From: CAWACC01 sp964390695
GTDB taxonomy: Bacteria; Chlamydiota; Chlamydiia; Chlamydiales; Parachlamydiaceae
Direction: 5' to 3'
Assembly: GCA_964390695.1 (NCBI GenBank)
Contig: CAYMKI010000041.1
Span: 1 to 20,577, forward strand
DNA length: 20,577 bases
The notes under the pieces were generated by a model. The model had not been told where the DNA came from, ran no database searches, and saw only the letters and a program-made list of their open reading frames with translations. The position numbers were made by a program, and so were the translations under genes. Each line of letters begins with the position of its first letter. Positions within the stretch are counted from its first letter, which is position 1. Shown in pieces: positions 14,282 to 20,577 of this stretch.

Positions 14282-16060
14282 TCAACCGGTATCTAGGGTG
14301 GGCAGCAGAAGATAGGAATTATAATTCCCTCCGGAATACACATTTTGCTCGGCTTTGGTGATTTCCGCAGAAAACTCATTGCTATGGCCTGTATTTAAGT
14401 TGCGGTTATGTACAGGAAAATTGGAAGAGTTCACCTGGAGCTGGATCCTGTGGTGTTTTAAAAATGCACAGGCTATAGGTCTGAATGCTATCTCCAGGCA
14501 GTAAACGGCGCCGGGTTTTATGAGCTCCTGCTGATTCAAGGAATTGCGATAGCGCATCCTGGCAAATCCTTGAGCTAAATTATAGACTTTACCTGAAGGA
14601 TGCATGTCGCAGATTTTAGCGCAAAAATCGGTATCCACAGCATCCGAAGATATATGCAGAAACAACTTGATAGTGCCGGCAATCACCAGGTTTCTTTCCA
14701 GGGGTTCAGATGTATAAAAAAGCACATCCTCCCTTCCCATAAGCAAAGTTTGATCTATAGGTACTGTCCATATATCATCGTGGGCTTCGTAGCTATTCCT
14801 GATAAAGTCCGGATGGCCAGGATCATAAGTGTATTGCATGCTGTACAGATCGGGAGATGGCTCTTCTGAAAGGCCTCCGTTTTTTCTGTACTTTCCCGAT
14901 TCGGAGGCCGTGAGGTAATATTTTTTAGATACGGTATTTTCCGGCGGCCATATCTTGGACTCTTTCCATACGTTCATTCCCATGATAAAGTAGCGCACCG
15001 GAGCGGTAGACTTTTCTAGGGATTTAGGGTCTTCTTTAAGCCATTTCTCTAACCAGGTGAAGATGGGATTGATGATCAGATGGGCTTTGGCATTACCTTC
15101 AAATTTTAAATCCGCGAATTCTTGCGTCGGGTCATGCGACCAGGGTCCAACGATCAGTTGGCTTTGAGTGTTTTTTGAACCTTCCGGAGCATTCATCATG
15201 CGTTGGTAATCTTCCACGGTACCTCTTATGAAGGGATCATACCATCCTCCAATGATAAGCACTGGGAGGTTTAAGTTGCGAATTTGCTGGGTCAGGCTTA
15301 AATTTTCCCAGAAGGGGTCGGGGCACAGGTGAGTTAAAAATTCCCGATAAAAAGGGATTTTATGTCCGGTTGCCTCAACATCCAATTCATTTACAGGCAG
15401 CTGATGCATGATATTTTCGATGTGTTGAGGGGTTATTTTTTTCTTTTCGGTTCGCAAGGTAAATCTACATAGCCACCACAGTGGGCCTTTTAGAAAGGGC
15501 ATCCCCTGTTCTATCCATTTAGAGTACGTATCGTGCGAGGTGAACATTGGGACAATCGTTTTCAGGTACGGGTTGTTGTAGCGAGCAGCCAGCCAGGCAC
15601 AGGAACCTGGATAGGAAAGGCCAACAAGGGCTACCTTTCCGTTGGACCAGGGTGCTTCGCCTGCCCAAGTAATAGTTTGATGACCATCTAAAGCCTCTTG
15701 CGCGTAAGGGGAAAACTCCCCTTCAGAACCATACTTTCCTCGTACATCCTGTATCATGACCGCATAGCCTTGGCCGGCAAAGAGATGCGCAATGTATGTA
15801 TTAGTCGGCAAAGTGAATGATTTACCGTATGGAGTCCTGATGATGATCACGGGATATTTCCCAACAGTCTTGGGTAGATAGATGTCCGTTGCCAAGCGCA
15901 CGCCATCCTGCATGGGAATCATGACATTTTTAAGCATGCGGACGCTGTTTTTTGGAATGGGAAACTTCATGCGCCAGGCAAGGTAATGCAGACGGAATCT
16001 TATCACTAGATAACACAGGCACAGGAGCAGAAGCGCTATAATAATTGTAATAATCATCAT
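14282..16060 (-). CDS. Membrane-anchored CocE/NonD (X-Pro dipeptidyl-peptidase S15-like) serine hydrolase
   Basis: 592 residues. An N-terminal hydrophobic helix (about residues 2-22) suggests an inner-membrane or exported anchor. The alpha/beta-hydrolase fold has the CocE/S15 order: oxyanion Tyr78 in RTPYGK, nucleophile Ser149 in GLSYPG, acid Asp275 in GGWYDPF, and His309 in GPWSHDP. The C-terminal half is the jelly-roll domain (PLERNLVIAGT, VDTDFCAKICD). The family cleaves X-Pro peptides, cocaine-like esters or beta-lactam esters; the substrate here cannot be told. It follows the DUF4910 gene by 76 bp on the same strand. No clear Shine-Dalgarno is seen; a CATAAT box 6 nt before ATG, with TTGATG 19 bp further upstream, could mean its own promoter with a very short leader. 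Confidence 0.9.
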   Translation of the reverse strand: MMIITIIIALLLLCLCYLVIRFRLHYLAWRMKFPIPKNSVRMLKNVMIPMQDGVRLATDIYLPKTVGKYPVIIIRTPYGKSFTLPTNTYIAHLFAGQGYAVMIQDVRGKYGSEGEFSPYAQEALDGHQTITWAGEAPWSNGKVALVGLSYPGSCAWLAARYNNPYLKTIVPMFTSHDTYSKWIEQGMPFLKGPLWWLCRFTLRTEKKKITPQHIENIMHQLPVNELDVEATGHKIPFYREFLTHLCPDPFWENLSLTQQIRNLNLPVLIIGGWYDPFIRGTVEDYQRMMNAPEGSKNTQSQLIVGPWSHDPTQEFADLKFEGNAKAHLIINPIFTWLEKWLKEDPKSLEKSTAPVRYFIMGMNVWKESKIWPPENTVSKKYYLTASESGKYRKNGGLSEEPSPDLYSMQYTYDPGHPDFIRNSYEAHDDIWTVPIDQTLLMGREDVLFYTSEPLERNLVIAGTIKLFLHISSDAVDTDFCAKICDMHPSGKVYNLAQGFARMRYRNSLNQQELIKPGAVYCLEIAFRPIACAFLKHHRIQLQVNSSNFPVHNRNLNTGHSNEFSAEITKAEQNVYSGGNYNSYLLLPTLDTG

Positions 16061-16136
16061 GAGAATTATGTACGATAAAACGAATTATTCATCAATACAT
16101 AGCTCGTTCTAAGAAATTGAATAAGTAAAAGAATAT

Positions 16137-17438
16137 CTAATGATTATTCAGATGTAGCAGCCCATTTTCAGCGAGCTTTTCACAGATAGGATACAGCTCC
16201 CAAATGGGAACATGGATTTTTTCGGCGATATCCAGCAGCGAATGGGCTCCATCTGAATACACTAAAAGATTCATCATCTTCGCTACTGCGGCTCCCGTCT
16301 GTTTGGTGCTAAGGGTGGGATACAGCCCTCTTTTGCCTAGCTGAGGTTCACATAGTACGGTTTTTACAGGGATAATGTTGTTCTCTAGAGCCTCCAGAGC
16401 TAATCTTAACGCTTGGTATCCACCTCCCAAACCTGCGGGGGTAACAAATTCCAGATTGTCTAAAGAGGTGTGATATTCAGGATAGGTGCCATATTTTGAT
16501 CTCAGGATAGAGGCTATAGGCAAATCGATTCCCGGGCTGCAGTATTGCCTTTCGTCACTGCCGCGTTGAAGGTAGGTGTAGCGGATGAAATTTGGAGAGA
16601 GATGCTTGAGGACATGTAAAGCTGCCTGATCGGCAAGCGTATTTCCGGCTCTAGAAGGCAGGTACGAGTAAACGCGTTCGTCGCCTATGCAGGCCACGAC
16701 AAAGCCCGCCACAACTTTCTGTTGTAATTCTTTGAGGTGTTGGCTCAAGTAGTAGATAGAGCCGATGGTTTCCGGGATGAAGAGGATGCGATAGCTGTAC
16801 CTGCGCTGTTTTAGCGAAAGCAGCCAGTGTGCAATGTAAGCTGTTACGCACGGTCCCGAGAGCTCATTATTGGCCATAGAGGGATGGCAGATGTTGGTAG
16901 ACAGCAGCACCTCCTGATCCCCTTTTCCAGGGATCAGCAGTTCACCATAGGTTAAATGCCCCTCTTTCAGCTCGCTGTCGATTTTCACGCGGTATATGCC
17001 TTCCTGGAGGGCGTTTTTTTGTCGATCGGCAAGGCAGAACCCCCAACGTTCTTGGTAGTAAGAAGTCAGGTAAGGTATGGCATCGGGTTGTTCCGGCAAG
17101 CTATGCAGATGCGGCAGCAATTCCTGCAGCGACATCTCTTGGTCTACGTGTACGGAATACCCGAGGACATGCAGATTGTTTTGATGGAAGTCCAGGATTT
17201 TATGGCCTTGGGGATCCAAAATATAGGCGTCGCAAATGTTCCACTCTTTGGGGATGTGCCAGTCAAAGCAGGGCGTGCCTGATGGCACTTCATGTATGTG
17301 TATATCCGGCAGCAATTCGCGTAAAATGGACAGTGTTTGGCGTACGCCAGCTCCTGTCAGACTGCGGCAGATGGGGAAGAGCCGTTTCAGGAGGGCATAG
17401 ATTTTTGTGCCGTTCTCGATGGCGTAATCATCCCTCAT
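16137..17438 (-). CDS. DUF4910 protein, M28-like zinc aminopeptidase fold with C-terminal winged helix
   Basis: 433 residues, full length for the family. Signatures: FPICRSLTGAGVRQTL (21-36), STNICHPSMANNELSG (180-195, His185 as candidate Zn ligand; Asn where M28 enzymes often have Asp, as is usual in DUF4910), IPETIGSI (Glu223 as candidate base/ligand), GSDERQYCSPG (Asp295) and YPEYHTSLDN (His323). The last 75 residues look like the winged-helix domain normally attached. The family is poorly characterised and often found in surface-polysaccharide or secondary-metabolite loci. Its ATG overlaps the AAC(3)-like stop (ATGA), so it is translationally coupled to the acyltransferase. A hydrolytic or deacylating role in the same pathway is an inference. 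Confidence 0.85.
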   Translation of the reverse strand: MRDDYAIENGTKIYALLKRLFPICRSLTGAGVRQTLSILRELLPDIHIHEVPSGTPCFDWHIPKEWNICDAYILDPQGHKILDFHQNNLHVLGYSVHVDQEMSLQELLPHLHSLPEQPDAIPYLTSYYQERWGFCLADRQKNALQEGIYRVKIDSELKEGHLTYGELLIPGKGDQEVLLSTNICHPSMANNELSGPCVTAYIAHWLLSLKQRRYSYRILFIPETIGSIYYLSQHLKELQQKVVAGFVVACIGDERVYSYLPSRAGNTLADQAALHVLKHLSPNFIRYTYLQRGSDERQYCSPGIDLPIASILRSKYGTYPEYHTSLDNLEFVTPAGLGGGYQALRLALEALENNIIPVKTVLCEPQLGKRGLYPTLSTKQTGAAVAKMMNLLVYSDGAHSLLDIAEKIHVPIWELYPICEKLAENGLLHLNNH

Positions 17439-18253
17439 GGTGTCCCCTCGCTAGGTTTTTCTTTGAGAAAGTAATAGATATCTTCATCCAGCAGTTGGCA
17501 GCCAGCCTGGTATATGACATCAGCTTCCGCCGTTAGGATGCGTCCATGGCCAACGCATACTTCCTGCATCAAACCTTGTTGTAATAGATAGCTTTCAAAA
17601 CGCTGCAGGTCCAGGTTGACATTTCTATCCAGGTAGCGCACAAAATAGGTAGCCTCGGAGGGGTATTCACGGTCTTTTTCCCTGATAGTCCCGGAAAATG
17701 TTTTCATAAAACGATAGGGAATGCCATGGCATTGCTCGACATAATGGATATACGTGCAGGCTTGCATGGAGGTACCAAAAAATACCAGGCGTCCTTTCAG
17801 CGCATGCAGCTTGCCGAAGATGGAGTCATGGCCGAAAGCATCTCGCCCTATATTTTGAAGGTCTGCTTGGTGTTTTCCTTGAACAGCTGCCGAAAAGATG
17901 GGATGGCGTGTGCGCAACGAACCGGGCTGCCGGCGGAAATACTCCGTTAGCACGCCTACTGTGGAGGGGGAGGTGTCGGGATCGAAGACCTCTCCCCGGC
18001 AGAAGCTATAGGTGAATGTGGGCATGATCAAGGTGCCTTGCTCGCCGATGCTGTTCTTTAAGGCATTAACCAAGGCTTGGCATAGCCCATTCCGATCGAA
18101 GAGGGCTAATTTTCCGAAGACGGAAATATCCGAATGCACCATGAGCACTTCGCCGCATTTTACGCCGGCTTTTTGCAAGGCCTCAAGAAAATCGGCCTCG
18201 TGGATGAATCTATCGCCATATTCATAGAGAGGATGAAGAGGATGCACGTGCAT
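17435..18253 (-). CDS. AAC(3)-family (aminoglycoside 3-N-acetyltransferase-like) acyltransferase
   Basis: 272 residues, normal length. Family marks: VLMVHSDISVFG (36-47), GTLIMPTFTYSF (73-84), FDPDTSPSTVGVLTEYFRR (90-108), RTRHPIFS (114-121), DSIFGKLH (143-150) and HYVEQ with likely catalytic His170/Glu173. AAC(3) enzymes use acetyl-CoA to acylate an amine. Many chromosomal homologues are not antibiotic resistance genes but N-acyltransferases in glycan or natural-product pathways. Being packed between an ACP and a DUF4910 gene, 7 bp after the ACP stop, argues that its donor may be an acyl-ACP and its acceptor an amino sugar or similar. No evidence points to aminoglycoside resistance. Confidence 0.9.
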   Translation of the reverse strand: MHVHPLHPLYEYGDRFIHEADFLEALQKAGVKCGEVLMVHSDISVFGKLALFDRNGLCQALVNALKNSIGEQGTLIMPTFTYSFCRGEVFDPDTSPSTVGVLTEYFRRQPGSLRTRHPIFSAAVQGKHQADLQNIGRDAFGHDSIFGKLHALKGRLVFFGTSMQACTYIHYVEQCHGIPYRFMKTFSGTIREKDREYPSEATYFVRYLDRNVNLDLQRFESYLLQQGLMQEVCVGHGRILTAEADVIYQAGCQLLDEDIYYFLKEKPSEGTP

Positions 18254-18260
18254 ATTTACC

Positions 18261-18491
18261 TCATCGCTCTTTTAGTTTGTTCGAAACTATTTCCTGCAGC
18301 TGCTGGTAGGTTTGGATAGAGGCGACTTCCTCCAGCGTGAATTTAACGCCCAGCTGTTTCTCGATTACGCTGATCAACACCAAATGATTAAAGGAGTCCC
18401 AGGCTTCCAACACGCCTCGAGCCAGGTTTCCCTGAACTTCGGCGGCGGGAATGTGGAAGACATCCGCTACTAGGGTTTGTAAGTTATTCAT
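18261..18491 (-). CDS. Acyl carrier protein
   Basis: 76 residues, the usual size. The phosphopantetheine site is Ser33 in EAWDSFNHLVLI (the housekeeping ACP has DSLD instead). The helix pattern after it, VISVIEKQLGVKFTLEEV, is typical of carrier proteins of FkbH clusters and not of the fatty-acid AcpP. The gene starts inside the end of the FkbH-like gene (8-nt overlap), which implies matched expression. It is the probable carrier for the acyl unit made by FkbH. A phosphopantetheinyl transferase would have to be supplied from elsewhere. Confidence 0.9.
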   Translation of the reverse strand: MNNLQTLVADVFHIPAAEVQGNLARGVLEAWDSFNHLVLISVIEKQLGVKFTLEEVASIQTYQQLQEIVSNKLKER

Positions 18492-20376
18492 GCTGAGTTG
18501 TATCCTCGCTGATAAGGGTGATATAGTCGGGTGGTGTGGCTAGCTTTTCGACAGGATACACCCAGGATTGCACCTCCCCGTCGGTTTTTTGCAGGCTGAA
18601 GCCTTGTTTGGCATAGAAATCTTGCGCTGGGGCATTTTTTGGGGTCGGAATGAATTCTCCTATCAGGGTAGTCGCCTGCTCGGCGCGCATGCGCTGAAGA
18701 ACATAGGCCAATACCACCTCTTCCACCCGCCGCCCGATCACTCTGCAGCTAAGCAAAAAGGTATCCAGGCGCCATATTTTCGGGCTTTTTTCTATGAGCA
18801 CACATCCCACAAGGCCTTGATCGCCAAATTTGTCAGATACGCCGACGGATAGCACGAGGAAACTGGCGTTTTGCATCAAAGCCTGAATTTGCATTTCGGA
18901 ATATCTGCGCGTAGTCATATTAAATTGATTGGTCTTTTGGCTCAATTGAGCTAAGCGCGGCAGGGAAAAAGAGGTAGCTGGGGCGATATTCACCACCATC
19001 TGCAAGCCCTTGAGGTATTCATCTATTGAACGGGATTGTTTTCTCTCCTCCTCCATCTGGCGGCGGGCGGCATACATGCGGCTGCGTTTGGCATCTTCAT
19101 CGGTGATTTGCAATGTGTTAAACACATCGAGCTGCTGCAAGGTATTCACCCAGTCTGCCGGATCTTGAGGCATATCGACTACAAAGACCTCAGGTAAAGC
19201 TTTGGCGATCATTTCGCGGTTATGCGGATCATCGTCGATGAAGACCAAGCTCTCCAAGCCTATGTTCAGGTCTTCAGCAATTTGCTGCATATTGGCGATT
19301 TTATCTTTCCAGTTGATTTGCATGGCGGCAAAATGCTCTTCGCGCAAGATCATATAAGGATGTTCGCGCAGAGCTTTCAGAGCTTCTTCGAAATTGTTTT
19401 TGCTGTTTATAGCCAATATAATGCCTCTTTGGTAAAGCGCAAGAAGCATTTTTTGAAATTCCCAGTAGGGACGACCTTCCGGTGTGGGGCCAAGCTTGAG
19501 GCTTTCAAGGCCATCTTCTCCTATGATGCCTCCCCATAAGGTATGGTCCAAATCCAAGACCAGGCATTTTTTTGCCATTCCCAAACACGCTTTGATATAG
19601 GCCATATAGGCATTGGCGAGGGGCGCAAAATGTTGCATATCTAACTTGATATCCCCCAAGTAGTACATCTTGGCATCGCATAGGCGCCATTTACCGATAG
19701 AAGAACAAAAGGCGTCATAATTGAACATATACGTCTGCGCATCCTGTTTGCAAACTTCTCGAAGCTGGCGGTTGACATCTTCAATCGCTTCCAGATAACC
19801 GTACGGCTGTTTAGATTCCTGAATGCCCAGCGGGGAATAGATAGGTACTTCGAAGTTATGCAAGAGAATTGCGGCTGAAGACTTGGATTTAAAACTTGTG
19901 AGCAGGCCTGATATATCATCCACAGTGTGTTTAACCCAAGAGAGACGTTGCTCTGCAGATAGTGGATAAGGAATAAAGAAGCCGTCCCCAAGCCAAGAGT
20001 GAAGATCTATAAAGAGGACCAGCAGATCCGGCTCAAACCGATAGAGCGGACTTTGCTCATCACAGAGCTCTTGCCGGTATTGATTGTACTCCCCCACATA
20101 AACATCGGCTTTGATGCCTGCTTGACTGCATAAGACAGCGATAACTTCCTTTAAGCCACGGCAGGTGAAACTGCACAAAAGCGCTATTTTTATCGATTTG
20201 TCCCATGACACAGAGTCTTTTTGCAATTCTGCTTCCAAGCATCTATATGCATAAAAGTATTCCGCTAGGCTGCCCGTGTTCAAACGTGCTGTCACCTCTT
20301 GAATTTTTTTCATCGCCAATAGCAGCTCCCAAATATTAGGATCAACACCAAGAAGGTTAGCTTTCCTCGTCCTCAT
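18484..20376 (-). CDS. FkbH-like HAD-IIIC family protein (glyceryl-ACP synthase type)
   Basis: 630 residues in three parts. Residues 1-265 form the N-terminal domain of long FkbH proteins (LLCSFTCRGL, DLLVLFIDLHSWLG). The HAD domain follows: nucleophile Asp275 and Asp277 in VLDLDHTLWGG, SerLys (325-326) in AINSKNN and VFIDDDPHNRE (378-388). A C-terminal GNAT-like domain begins near NQFNMTTRRYS (483-493), with FGDQGLVGC and FLLSCRVIGR. Characterised relatives take 1,3-bisphosphoglycerate, dephosphorylate it and load a glyceryl group on an ACP (methoxymalonyl, tetronate and similar pathways). The overlapping ACP gene supports the same chemistry. The start ATG 20376 lacks a good Shine-Dalgarno; Met22 (MKKIQEV) is an alternative. 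About 200 bp of AT-rich DNA precedes it, so it is the likely first gene of the cassette. Confidence 0.9.
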   Translation of the reverse strand: MRTRKANLLGVDPNIWELLLAMKKIQEVTARLNTGSLAEYFYAYRCLEAELQKDSVSWDKSIKIALLCSFTCRGLKEVIAVLCSQAGIKADVYVGEYNQYRQELCDEQSPLYRFEPDLLVLFIDLHSWLGDGFFIPYPLSAEQRLSWVKHTVDDISGLLTSFKSKSSAAILLHNFEVPIYSPLGIQESKQPYGYLEAIEDVNRQLREVCKQDAQTYMFNYDAFCSSIGKWRLCDAKMYYLGDIKLDMQHFAPLANAYMAYIKACLGMAKKCLVLDLDHTLWGGIIGEDGLESLKLGPTPEGRPYWEFQKMLLALYQRGIILAINSKNNFEEALKALREHPYMILREEHFAAMQINWKDKIANMQQIAEDLNIGLESLVFIDDDPHNREMIAKALPEVFVVDMPQDPADWVNTLQQLDVFNTLQITDEDAKRSRMYAARRQMEEERKQSRSIDEYLKGLQMVVNIAPATSFSLPRLAQLSQKTNQFNMTTRRYSEMQIQALMQNASFLVLSVGVSDKFGDQGLVGCVLIEKSPKIWRLDTFLLSCRVIGRRVEEVVLAYVLQRMRAEQATTLIGEFIPTPKNAPAQDFYAKQGFSLQKTDGEVQSWVYPVEKLATPPDYITLISEDTTQHE

Positions 20377-20577
20377 TGTGGCCGATATGAAACTAATAAT
20401 GCAAGGGATTGGCGATGCTTAAAGGTGATATATACCCAATCAAACTAAAAAATTGAAAAAAATTCGGGCAAGTTGGAGTTTAAGCCGCGTTATCGGTGGA
20501 AGCATGTAGCCACTGGCGTAAGCCTTGTCATTACCCATTTAATTAGAAAATTTATTATAAGATAACCTTTTAACAAA
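20377..20577 (-). other. Upstream region of the FkbH-ACP cassette
   Basis: No gene is seen. On the minus strand a consensus TATAAT lies at 20559-20554, with no well-spaced -35 box inside the window, and a second AT-rich TATATA lies near 20427-20434. Either could serve the cassette. Confidence 0.3.

Noticed and set aside
17435..18253. Aminoglycoside resistance gene
   Set aside because: The family match is real, but the ACP/FkbH/DUF4910 context and absence of any mobile element argue for a biosynthetic acyltransferase.

Overview
This window most likely comes from a chlamydia-related bacterium (phylum Chlamydiae, outside the genus Chlamydia). The main clue is the enolase. Its short signatures (LALDCAAS, a C-terminal DSNPFSK, the GSLSR...RIAKYNRL block) match what I remember of chlamydial enolases. 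A dispersed set of type II secretion pseudopilin genes and a stand-alone OvoA-C-type methyltransferase (familiar from PVC bacteria) also fit. No rRNA, tRNA, CRISPR array or intact insertion sequence was seen. The lineage below phylum cannot be fixed from the sequence.

Layout. (1) 98-1411, minus: enolase. (2) 1650-9441, plus: one tightly packed gene string, with most junctions overlapping or only a few bases apart. It holds three paralogous secreted collagen-like proteins, a polytopic O-antigen ligase/polymerase-like protein broken by a T10 tract, four minor-pseudopilin-like proteins in GspH-I-J-K order, and an Rsm22/METTL17-like ribosome-assembly protein. (3) 9442-9825: a non-coding gap carrying a large imperfect inverted repeat. 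(4) 9826-11985, plus: a Cu(I)-type P1B ATPase. (5) 11991-20376, minus, read from right to left: an FkbH-like HAD enzyme, an acyl carrier protein, an AAC(3)-fold acyltransferase and a DUF4910 M28-like peptidase, all overlapping or nearly so. These are followed by a membrane-anchored CocE/S15 hydrolase, then, after a 327-bp leader, an M29 aminopeptidase and a stand-alone 4-mercaptohistidine N1-methyltransferase-like protein.

How the genes may work together. The plus-strand string couples putative surface fibres (Gly-Pro-Thr collagen with a C-terminal globular head) to a Wzy/WaaL/PglL-type membrane glycan enzyme and to the tip components of a type II secretion pseudopilus. A plausible but untested reading is a module that makes, glycosylates and exports a collagen-like coat. 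The minus-strand FkbH-ACP-AAC(3)-DUF4910 cassette looks like a pathway that loads a small (probably glyceryl) unit onto an ACP and transfers it to an amine, as in decoration of surface sugars. Its real substrate is unknown.

The points most worth checking are the T10 frameshift in the ligase gene, the three-collagen/ligase/pseudopilin operon, the pseudopilins that all lack the usual glycine before the cleavage site, and the ACP-acyltransferase cassette.
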